Source of the DNA: Ophiura sarsii
Taxonomy: Eukaryota; Echinodermata; Ophiuroidea; Amphilepidida; Ophiuridae
NCBI GenBank assembly: GCA_035610835.1
Contig: CM069448.1
Location: forward strand, 35,349,652 to 35,413,651
DNA: 64,000 bases
Direction of reading: 5' to 3'
The notes beneath the pieces are model-generated. The model was not told the origin of the DNA and did not search any database. It saw nothing but the letters and a program-made list of their open reading frames with translations. Positions within the stretch are counted from its first letter, which is position 1; every line of letters begins with the position of its first letter. The position numbers and the translations under genes are program-made. This document shows, one piece after another, positions 1 through 12,100 of the stretch.

Positions 1-2655
1 TTTTTTTCATATTTTGATTTAAGCTCAATTATATATTTATACCTATCCCAATCATAATTTTACTATGCATATTTAAGTTCCTCATGCAATTACCCATCAG
101 AACATAATAGTTGTCAATGGTCGTCGTCGTCACTGGTAAACATGTTGAAATATACTATATCGAGAAGTAAATAAGCACAAACGTTTAAATTTCATATTTA
201 TTAGAGTTTACAAGTATATTTTTGGGGTATGCACCCTATCCTGATTTAAACAGCATTTTTGAATTCCCCTATTTGAGAGTTTTCCAAAAATGTATAATTT
301 TGCTTTTATTGGTTAAATATTTCTTTTGTTATAGTCATGTATGTAAAACCTATGAATTAGGGCAAGTTCACTGTGTAGAGAATAGGGAAAAAGCCAAGGA
401 CAATGCAATCGATTCATGATTACAATTGTTGCACAATAGTTGTCACATTTGTTAAAACAGAATCTTATAGAATATAAAATAATCTGTACGATGAGAGCAA
501 AATCATGTTTGTACCATACAGGGATGAGGAGTTATAGTAAATTGAACGTATAATTGTGAACATTTTCTATATTCCCCATAGAGATTATACACAGCGCCGC
601 CGCCACTGCCGCCGCCGCCACCACCCCTGACTTTCACAACATAATCAATCATATCTCAGCCAAATATTTATAGAAATACCTGATTTATTAACACAATGTA
701 GCTAGATAAATAGGCTTTCACATGACACCTCAACCATAGCTCTACAACATTTAGTTGTTGAGTTAATAGAGAGAGATGGATGATTCGTCACCAAAAATGC
801 AACGCCACCACCCTTTTTGGGTGGCGAGTTCAAAACACATGGCCATATTACAGAAGGTGGAAATTAAAGATCCAATGACATGTCACACCCTGAATATATG
901 TCAAAAACATCAGCAAAAGCAGTGAAGCATAAAAAAAAGATAAAACATATATTTTTTTTACAAAATGTTAAATGTCCATTTGAAGAAAAAAAAGAAAACT
1001 TAATGTATAAATATGTTTTCAATGTTTTTATGTAAAATGTATATACATATAAATCTCTTCTATATTTGCCAATCTTTTTCAAAGTCAACAGAAAAGATAT
1101 CACACAGCATCATTCCTATATTCAATATCCTTCAGAATATTAGTTTTTGGAGGTTGCTGATATACTTTTGATATGTTTCACGCCATATAAATGTATAAAC
1201 ATATAAATCTTTTCTATTTTTGCCAACCTTTTGCAGAGTCGACAAAAAAATACCACACAGCAGTACAGCAGTACTCAGAAATATATTTCAGAAATGTATT
1301 GATATTAAGTTTATTTACAACGCGTGTACAGGCCTGGAAATAACACCCGCCAACCTGCCCATAGCGGGTAACTTCTGCGCCAGGCGGGTGAAGATGCAAA
1401 AGTACCCGCCCAACTCAGGTAAAGTTTTTCGAACTCACAGTGTTAATAGGGAGTTATACTGGCTGGTGGGATTTCTGTAGGGCAGGTATTATTGTGAGTT
1501 ACCTGCCCGATAGGCATCATGGGCTAGTTGCAAAATTGAAGTTCCAGCCGTGTGTAAGAATTATACATGTAGTATAAATATTCACAATTTTGTTTTTGTT
1601 GGAAAAAGCTAAATAATATATCACAACAGTCATTTTTTTCAACTTTCCTAAAAATCATGCATTTTGGAGTATAAGGACGTAAAGCTCTGTCGTAGGACGC
1701 GTTCCCACTATGTCTGATTAGTACTAGGACGTGGACTCGATCCTACATCAAGTCTACTTCAAAACCTAATGGGAACATGAAATAAGTGGTCTCGATACTA
1801 CATCCAGGATGCAACATCGAATCCACCAAAAATGAGGTAGTTTCAATTCTAGGACTTGATACTAAATTGCCTAATGTGAATGGGTTTACGCATCGTAAGT
1901 GGACTTGGACCCACATACACCGGAAATGTGTGAGCTGTTCCGTCACTACCTTTACCTCTGTATCAATTGCACCGCACACTAATTCATTAAATTGACACTC
2001 TGGGTAGATCGTCTTTATTATAAACGTAAAAATCACATTATTTCCGGAATTATCCAATTTTTTAAGTTTATACATTTTGTTCTACACTCTTCCCATCCGA
2101 CATGTCAGCCTGCATGATAACATATAGCAGTTAAAAAATTCTGGAGCCAATTTATAAGTTTATAAATTTTGTTCTACCTCCGACATAAGTGATCAGCATT
2201 TTGGTGTATTTTTGGCACAGTGAGAATGCAATTATGTTGACTTGGACCTTGGTACGAGTCCACATAGCTATCATTTTCTATAGTGAGAACACAACCTTAG
2301 AGACCTATGCAAATGATGCGAATATTATCTATTCCAAACAAACCTCTGTTTACTTACATCATATTGATGTCTAAGCCCTGTTATAAAATGTTATATAATG
2401 TAGAAAACGGTGCAGCATATACACAGCCAAAACAGCTGAAAATTCAAATAAGTTATTGTGTGAAAATACGATATGGTCTAAAATTGTCATACTTAAAGTA
2501 CAAACAATCTTTATATTAAAAACATATATGCTGCTTCTTTAATAGCAGCATTTTATACCTTAACCAAAAATGTACAGACAAGGTGTTAATATGCTAAACG
2601 ATTCAATTTTTCTTTAAGCATCATGAAAGATGTGGCAGTTTCAGAGAAGAAAACT

Positions 2656-3236
2656 CCCGGGGTGCTCAGTGGTCATTACAAGAGGGGTATCATGCGTGTC
2701 CAAGAAATCACGTAATTAGGGTAGTTTTTCAAGCTTGGGCACGTTACGTACGTAACGTGAATAGGGTATCAAAACAAGCCAAATTCAAAAAAAGGGTATA
2801 CTTTTTACATCATTGGCTTTCGTATTAGGGTCCTTATTTGCTCCATGAGGATTATGAATAGCCAAGTGATCTGATAGATCAGCTCAGCATTTGTTTCATA
2901 ATACCATAGATCCTAGGATCTATGATAATACTTAGTTTCATTTTAGCTTATTAGGGAAGGAAAAAGGGTTAGAAATGTGTCATACGCGGTAAGAGTTTAA
3001 ACTATACTAATTACTTGCTAAGGGTACTTGTTTAGGGTATCAAAATATTTTGAGCACTTGTTTAGGGTATTGGAAATACTGATATTACTTGCTTCGGGTA
3101 TGTAAAATACTGTACCATACTTGTTTAGGGGGTGCTTTTTCACATTAGCACAATTACGTATTTAGGGTACTTTTTGAAAGTCCTTGGACACGCATGATAT
3201 TGATACCCCCTTGTAATGACCACTGAGCACCCTTCG
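2656..3236. mobile_element. TIR DNA transposon, 8-bp TSD, internal GGGTA-type repeats
   Basis: The element starts CCCGGGGTGCTCAGTGG and ends with its inverse (CCACTGAGCACCC, terminal bases decayed). The 8-bp direct repeat AGAAAACT lies immediately outside both ends (2648-2655 and 3237-3244). The inverted arms extend for about 50 bp. The interior carries reiterated 'acttgtttagggtat'-like modules and no transposase frame, so it is non-autonomous. It has the same architecture as 16519-17048. An 8-bp TSD fits hAT, P or Merlin-type transposases; the superfamily is undetermined. Confidence 0.8.
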
Positions 3237-5437
3237 AGAAAACTGCCCACTAATTTGTTTTCTTCAAATGTTTGATACAAACGTTTCTTGAATACATGTT
3301 TGATACCAACGTTTCTTGAATACATATGCTTTCATAAAGGTACATGGTCAGAAACGTTTTGGTTTAGGTATCTATGCAGTGTTTGGAATAAAAAATAATC
3401 TGTATGCCAAATATCCACTGAATACATTTGCTCAGAGTCCACTGATTGACCCTCAACAAAACAACACCATCAAATGTGGTGTGATCAAGACAAATGAGTT
3501 GGAAGTTGTTCAGCTATATTTCTCTCCTTAATTGCATACATCATTTCAAAAGCTGCATTTTGTAGAAAACCCCATTAAAATTGGTTAATTGGTTCCAAAG
3601 ATATGAGAAGTTGAATGGGTGCAAAAAATAATAGGAAACAAAAGACATTATCTCCTTTGTTTGGCTATATCTTAAAATCAATATTTGCGAGTTCAAACTC
3701 ATTTATTGATCACGTTACAAATACCTTTGAACCCCACAGCAAAGTTCTTAAGCCTGAAGCAGCTCCTGCAAAATGTAAGCTTTCTTATTACAAGCACTGC
3801 ATCTATGAGTTGTATTAATAGTTGATACTTTCCTACTATTCGATGAGTTGAACATATTTTACAATTTACTCTCTATTTTTAACATATAAAATACCCTTTG
3901 AGTACTTGATCTGTGACATAAACTGATCCACTCAAAACAAAACACATAATTTTACAAAATCAAAATTATTGCCATTATTAACTTTACTCAGTAGCTTTAA
4001 CTCAGTTAACATCCTTAATTATAATTGGTTATGATTTTTGTCATGACAATCTTTGTATGTATTTCATTGATCTTGCATCTTATTTTGTGTGTGTTTATAT
4101 ATCAGTCACTTTGCATATACCCTGATTAGATCACAAAGTGTCACATATGAAAGCGCTACATGTACGACACACTTCGATCCAAACTAGCAAAAAGTTGCAT
4201 TCTAAAACCAAATTTAAATATATGCAAAAAAATGAATCAAAACACATTGAAATACATACGAAAATTGTCTTAACAAACATCATAAACAAATGTGTAACAA
4301 AATTGTGTAATAAGAAATCTGGAAATTTCACGACAAGTATGTTGATATGGCAACACACTCAAGACCTGGTCTACATGCAAATGAACCTCTCAGAATGGGT
4401 TGATCAGTCTGGCATTTTTGTTTTCAAAATTGATTAATTTTCGAAATTCTCAAATATTTTCAAAAACAAATTTCAATTTATTTTTTCAATTCAAAATGTT
4501 TCATAAATTTTCAAACATTGAAAAAAAGGAGAATAAAAAATCTCTAATAAAAATATGAGCTTGGGCGACTGGCGAGTGACCACCACCCTTCCTGGGAGTT
4601 AATTATATTGTGTCACATATTCATGTTCATGAAATACTCTGATATGAATGGCTCAGATAGTATTTTTATATGTGATAAGCAGCATGAGTTGTATATCCCA
4701 AAAAGATTGTCTGTACTGATTAAAATATATGGTTTTGGATATCCAAAATGTTCTTATTATCATTAATAAAATTCACATCCAGAAAGAAATCCCACTACTG
4801 TAAATTATGATATTACACTCATACACTTCAAAAATGAATTTTTACCAGCTGCATGAAACTTTCAAATTGTCAAACCCAAAATGAATTATAATTTACAACC
4901 ATGATGAAATCACCCTTTACAATGATATCACTCTTTAATATAAAATCACTCTTTAATTCAATGACAAAAATCCCTAAACAAACCTAAGAGTGAAATAGGT
5001 ATTTTTAAGCTGAAAGATCTTTCAGATTGTGCATCTAAACTTTACTCCCAATATAAAATCATTCTTTACTCTATTCAGTCACTCATAAATTTCCAAAAAT
5101 GAAATCACTCTCTTTGAAACATATTGGACAATAATGGCTAGGGGAGGGCAGCTGCTGATGTTAATGATTATGATATGGTTATCAAAAATATTCTGAAAAC
5201 TTTATAGCACAGTTTTCCCTCCCAGTTACCATTGTTGTAGCACACATACATATTTCTTTTGGTGAGCCACATTGTACCTAAATTGAACAGGGAACATATT
5301 TAAAGGGACATCAATGAGCAAAGGATTCCCAATGGTTTTGTCTAATACTGAAGGCTTTTAAACCAGAGTTAAATCTTTAACTTGCACAAATCTTTTACAA
5401 ACCTTTGATATTCTCATCAAAGTATTCACCATCTTAA

Positions 5438-5660
5438 CACTTTCCACACGGCAGGCCTCTGCAGACGACATTCCAAAATTTCAAGAAATTGTTTCAAAAA
5501 TTTCAAAACTATTGAATGTCATTACCGTATTTGGAATCAGCATGAGAAATGCATCAAAATACGTACAAACATGCCTAGTATTTTTTCAGTAATCCTTGAG
5601 ATACACCTTGAAAGTAGGGAAAGGTTTTGTATGGTAAAACTAATAGTTGCGTGGAAAGTG
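5438..5660. mobile_element. TTAA-flanked MITE (family copy 1)
   Basis: Short element with inverted ends CACTTTCCAC / GTGGAAAGTG, flanked on both sides by TTAA (5434-5437, 5661-5664). It aligns over its full length with 32501-32737 (inner landmarks include 'acattccaaaat', 'aaacatgcctagta' and 'taatccttgagata'). A partial third copy lies at about 54410-54512. TTAA flanks are typical of piggyBac-type insertion. No coding capacity. Confidence 0.75.
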
Positions 5661-6104
5661 TTAATAGGTGTGGTATTCTTTACACCATCCATAGAAATGA
5701 AACAGAGAATCCAGGGCTTGCCGCCATTGCTATTATCTATATACGGCGTCTAAAACAGTGCACCATTAGCAATAGCATGCCTCGGTAATACGCTGAGAAG
5801 CATTTGGCTAGTTTTGCTGTTATGTGTATGTGTTAAATGGCAGAATGAATGCACACACCGCAATCAAGTACATCTGTAATCGCTCATGCTGGGTAACCAT
5901 AGGTGCACTAATGAAGATGCATATCATGTTATAATTACACAGGTGGTATTGAAAGACTGAATTCTCTGTCTTATGTCTATGCCCCCCACCCCTCCCCCGA
6001 CCATACTTCCTCTTACATCTAGTTCCTCAATGAACTATATCTGCTTGGGGTATATGCTTCAAGCCAATTTCATATCACTCAACTCTTTAACTTCTTCACC
6101 TGGC

Positions 6105-9100
6105 TTATTCTTTCTTCTTCTTATCATCGTTCTTTGTCTCTTCTTCGCCTGTCGACAGCTTTCCAAACAGCACTGGTCTGATGGCGTTCTCAACGACTAT
6201 GAAGGGATCTGGCAGGTTAAACATCAGCATGGAAAGCTTGATGGTTGACATGACGATGGTGATGTAGAGAAGTAGGTGTGAAAATGGAATACCGAGGAGT
6301 CCTTCTCTCTGCAGAACCATGAGGAAGCCGTTGAGAACACACGATTTCAGAACACTGTGGGAGAGAGATGAAAAGTGACATGGAACATTAAAAGTACTGT
6401 GCGGATTAGAGACACATGTCATTTAGGTTTAATACGACACAAGTTTCGTGAGGATCAAACGAATCAGCGAATTCAGCATGAATACCTATAATAAATAAAA
6501 CAGATGCCTTTTTAACCAAAACATCAGTAATATTCATGTTTATTTATACTCTATATTCCTAAATCTCTGGTGTCTTAAAAGAACTCTTTCACGGATGTCA
6601 TGATATGAGCATGTTGTGACTCTGTCTCTTAAAGGTTGCATATGCACAAGCATGGCCTACAATACACTCTACTCCAAATTTCTGACTAGAACTTTTTTCC
6701 TGGTTTTCTCAAAGCCCATTGTAGATTCTGTAAGTATTGATATGGACTTTGTTTTTCTGTTGAAGGATGCATTATGTGATGTGATCAATCAAAATGAGTC
6801 GGAAATCACAAATATTGATTTTGAGATATAACCAAACACAGGATAGAATTTTGTTGGTTTTCTATTGCTTTGAAAACGCTTTAATTGCTCATAATCACTG
6901 AAATTAATTGTCCAATCTTAACCCTAACTCTACCCCCCACTTTTTCAGAATTTTTTCTTCAACTTTGAAAAATATTCCCCTGATCCCCCCGGGATTTGAT
7001 CCAGGGACCTCTCGCACCAGAGGCGAAGAATTCCCCACTACACCACGGCTGTCGAGGTTAGTTTGCGCAGTGTTTTGCGCTATTGCACAAACTATATGGG
7101 CTGGGTCCATTTTGTCATCCAAAAACTTCCACGCCGGGTGGTACCACCAACGTGCCCAGTCGTGGTATATTGTGGTACATGTATATATATGGTAGGGTTA
7201 AAGTTAATAGGTTTCTGCAAAATGTTTCATTACACATGGCCAATACAATCAAGAAGACAACTTTGTGATTTTTTTCGATTTCAGACTTATTTTGCTTGAT
7301 CACATCACATATGTACAAATACTGCTATGTTTTTATACTGTACCACTTGCATACAAAGAGAGATTTCTTGCACAGGAAAGGGTTTTCAAAATAAAAAGGT
7401 GAGTACTTCCCCACTTTTGGAATGGAATCTATACACATATTTTTCTTGCAAACCACAGATACCTTCAACAAATTCTTCCTTCTGTTTAATTTCTCTGCAT
7501 TTTGCACCCTTAAAGCAATATTATGTGATCTTTTTCAAATTTGTACACATATGTTACGCGATCAAGCGGAATGAGTCGGATGTCAAGAATATTGATTTTG
7601 GAGTTAAAGGTAAAAAGAAGTGACAAATTCTTATGTTTTACTTAGTTTTCTCAGTTGGTAAATTGTTGTTAACTTATAACTAGAATTTCAATTTTAGTGG
7701 GGTTTTTGACCCTACTGTAGCATTTTCCACCTGCTTTTAAATGATGGACAAATATCAAAAACTGCCGACATGCGACTCATTTCGCTTGATCACGTCACAT
7801 ATTTTTCTCTCTCTTATAATAAGGTTTGACTATCAAGTAAGACTTTCCTGGACTCATAAATCTACTTTTACTGTATTTTCTATAAAAAAAACATCACAGA
7901 TCTTTACTAAATGTGACCGTCCACAACGAACTAGGTGCAAAGTCGCACTTTGCCAAAAGCCAATACACTATTAGTCAAAAGAAGTCAAACATTTTGAAAT
8001 TGGATTGTTTGAAATTTGTGTTGGTAAAACCCTTTTTAATCACTCTAGAAATTGTCAGAATGATAAACGGGTCAGAAGATGGTGAAATTCTTGTATTTTC
8101 AGGGGTGTGGTAATCTGAATCTAATTGGCATCTTTAAAGTCATTTTTCTCAAAATAATCCCTTGAAGAGTCGAGTGGTACATCGGCCAATAACTTAAAAA
8201 CTGGTTATCCGAATAAGGGAATTAAAGGTATCATCTTAAAGCTAAAGGTTTGTTCTCTAAAGATATGCATATAACTCCAAAAGTCAAATTTGCTACTTTG
8301 CACCTGGTTCGTGGTGGATGGTCACAAATGATAATGAAAATCTTCTTCCAATTTAAGGAATTTTTCAACTGTGTTTCGATTTTCATCATAAAGCATTCCG
8401 TAGGGGTGTGTTCACTTGTGTAACCAGAAACATAAATTACGTTAACACGATGTTAAATCATGTAATTCTATTTACGAACATGTTTTATGAAAAAGATCGC
8501 ATAATATGCCTTTAAGTCATGCTCAAATTCACCAAAAGCAATGAATGCATGAACATTTCCTTCCGTCTAAAATTAAAAACTCTTTTAATATAGATTTTTT
8601 TTTAAATATTTATTACCAATAATTTTCTTTACTTTTTTACAAGAATCTCTGCCTTTGTTACAAGCGACCCCACTTGCAACATTCATTAAACTTACAATGA
8701 TGGCTTCAAAAGTTCATTAGCAGACGGCTCCCAAATGCCACGCATAAGACGCTCTACATTCCTCATCATACTACTGCCAGTACCTGCATGTGAGAATGAG
8801 TCAACGACAAAAGGATGTAAAATTATTCAAGGATGTCAAAGATTTATGGCGAAGCATACATCCCTGTATTCCTGTACATGGATGTAAGCTTTTCCTGTCT
8901 TCGTTTAAATGGATGTAAGCTTTCCAGGCTTGATGGATTTAAGGCAGGATTAGAGTTGTTCACATCACACCTCAGGATTTTGCTTCTGCCACCCCTCCCC
9001 CCCCCCCCCCCCTCCCACCTATGGCTTTTACCAAGAAAAAAAGAAAATTCATGCTCACTCTAGACTAGGGTAATCTATCAAAACCTTGATTTTGCTCCCC

Positions 9101-12100
9101 TCTGTGACCCTGTTGTAGGATTTGATATTGCGGTCGAATTAATTAAAATAAACAGGTGGATGAATTGTAGAAATAATACAATTTCATTAGTAAAGCAACA
9201 ACAACAAACAGACCTCTCAGATAGAGTCGGTCACTCAGGCGGGGGGGGGGAGGGGATATTCAACAATATTCAAAATTATCAACACCAAATCCAATTTTAA
9301 ATTTTCTTCAAAAATGTGTGTAACAAAAATCTTCTCAAATTAAAAAAAATGGATCGGTCTGCCTAAACTATATTTTATTAGCCATGAAACCTGAAAATGG
9401 GCATGAATCTTAAATATAATTTCAACATTGGTCATGTAAAAATTGGCCTTCATGTCTGGATGGTTAAATCCTTGGGCTTGATCCATTTCCATTATAATGT
9501 CAAATAAACATACAAAGTCTGGGCCATGATATGACTCTCATGTCTGATCTTTGTGGCTTATAATAGCTATACATGTAACTGGGGGATAGTATGATCTATT
9601 TTACTCAGGATGTACTGCTGATGACCTTGGAAAGAACACTTCATTACCATGCATTATCAATTATTGAAAGCAACGTGTGTATGATTAGTAATAATCTCTA
9701 TTTCATACAATCATCAAGTAAATTATCAGAAATATTAGGCAAATCAGAGTATGCCTATAATGTTGAAAAGATTACATATACATTTAGAAATAAATAATCT
9801 TGTATTATATGCAACCTGTTCAAAGTTCACTATGGATCCATTCTGTACCCCAGAGCAGACACATAGCAAATATTTGTTGCTGTTGATGATTAGGGGCAGA
9901 AATCATTTCAGAAAACTAATATTTAGACAACATAATTCATTGCCGAAAATTAAAACCCAGTTAGGCGACGGTAAAAATACCCCTGTCCTACTGGCAAACA
10001 GACCTCTCAGGTAGGGTCGGTCGGGCATTTTGATTTTGTTTGTTTTGGGGTTTTTTCCAAACAATTCGTGAAAATGTTGGTGAATTTTCTAACATTTTTG
10101 AAATGTTCACAGAATCACAATTCGTTTTTAAATTTAAAAAAAAATAAAAAAAATAAAAAATCCAACATTTTTCAAAACGTTTTCAAATAGTTTGTAATTA
10201 TTTTTTCTTCTTGAAATTGCGCAAACAATATGTGTTGGTCGGTCGGTAAAACAGGGTGTGTGTTTTTGTCACCTTATAATTGCAATTCAGTACTCTGGGC
10301 TGGCTAAACGGATTCCCAAACAATTGCATCTTTTAGTTTGCTTTTCCACCACTGTTCTAACTATACAAGCCAACAATAGACTACTGTATAAGCCAATATT
10401 TTTGTGCATTTTGATGTAAACATTTCGCGAATTATTTTTTTCGCGGGCGACCTTCTGGATGCACTGCATGAATGTTGAAAACAGTATTTTCGCATATTAT
10501 AATTTTTGAAGAAAAACATTTTGTGAGAAAAGCGCGAAAAATAAAACCTCCGCGAAAAGTTCAGCTTTTACAGTATCATATTCCTCAATATCATCAAATG
10601 AGTCATTATCTTTTTTAGAATACCCAACAGCTGCGACTCCCAACAGGAAATTAAAAATAGGTTAATGTTGACTTTTACTGGTCAAAAATGTCATTACTGT
10701 GCATGCATGGACCTAACCCAATCTCTATCCCTCCCTTCCCCCTCCGCCCCACCCCAACACACACACCCCCACATCCCGATAGTTCAAAAGTGTTGCACCA
10801 TTGCTTTAGAAGGTGTTCAACCCAATTTATTATTATTTGTAAATGCTTATTATTCTACATGAAATTTGTTCTTGCTTTATTCCAAATCTTGTACCTTTTT
10901 CCCCCAAACCTTTCTTTTTGTGATTTTATGATTAAGTCAGGGACAAAAGTCACATAAGGTGAAAAATAAAACTATTCCAGCTAGCACTGAAAAGATTTTT
11001 TTAATTTCTTCATTAATCCTGAGTAGAAAAAAGAGGAATACACAGCTCAAACAGCCAGTTCTCACAGCAATCCCAACTTGGTATTTCTAATCATAAAGTA
11101 AGTATTATAATTAACTATTTAAAATATACATCAAAATGTTAGAAAAGTTAGTCTTTTATGCTATACTTTATTCATCTAACATTGTGCGGTGTGATGGCAG
11201 AGCATTATTCCAATGATCCCAACTCATTTTTATTTTTGTGTATATTTTTAAAATGTGATGGTGTGAATTGGATGTAAATACCAGGGGGCACTGACATTGG
11301 AAAGGGGTATAGTTATGTGCCTCCCTAATAAACCCCTTTTCACCCTCTTCTGCTCGCTCTTAAGACCCTCTTTTGAGCTTGAATCAGCTCTTACCACCAT
11401 TTTATTGAAAATTCAAACATGAAAATTTGCATTCCAAAGCCCCAATTCTTTTGAAAATGTGCGTTCTAAAACCGAAAATGTGCATTCTTACTAAACAAAT
11501 GTGGGGGAATTTATAAGACCTTACTTTTTGGAGAAAATCAGTTCTTAAGACCCTATGTTTTGTCACAAATCAGCTCCACTCTGCTCTGAACCCCCTGTTT
11601 TTGTTTTTGAGACCTTGGATGGCACACCCCTACCCAAAAATAAGTATAGTCCCCCCCCCCCCAGGTAAATATTCAAACAATCATAGATGAATCCTGGCTC
11701 CTGTGCTTTAAAACTGCTGCATCAATCACCGGAATATGCTCTGACATCACTGCACAGATTCAGATAAATAAAGTTGAACTCTTCTGAGACACTGCAAACA
11801 CCTACCTTGAATCGTACCAATAATAATCATAATCAGATAGCCTTCCGGGTAAACTGCTGCAGCTTGTAACACGCCTTTTGCCACTTTGCGTGCTCTTATA
11901 ACTTCCTTGAGGGGTGCTAAGACAACTTTGGCTGGTAAGGTTGTCATGGCTTTGTAATATAAATCCTTTGGTGAGTAGAAAACTAAATACCTATAACAAA
12001 AGGGAAAAATACTGTTTGTTTTAGCCTCCTCAAGCACTACAGCAAAAAAAGCGAGGTATGTACACTGCCGCTCATAAGTATTTGCCCTTGATTATGTCCT

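Larger units (their letters stand above)
1..6104. other. Gene-free flank downstream of TMEM38
   Basis: No exon with recognisable homology and consistent splice sites was found on either strand. The stretch is AT-rich and holds a TIR element at 2656-3236, a TTAA-flanked miniature inverted-repeat transposable element (MITE) at 5438-5660, a short GCC-rich run near 595-625 and scattered diverged repeats. A segment around 1690-1780 resembles one near 32020-32100. Open frames of 60-110 codons here (for example minus 1743-2075) look accidental. The 3' UTR of TMEM38 (minus strand) must extend into the right end of this region, but I could not place its end. Confidence 0.6.

Noticed and set aside
1743..2075. 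110-codon minus-strand frame
   Set aside because: Lies in a dispersed repeat (similar words near 32020-32100), no motif recognised, no splice partners.
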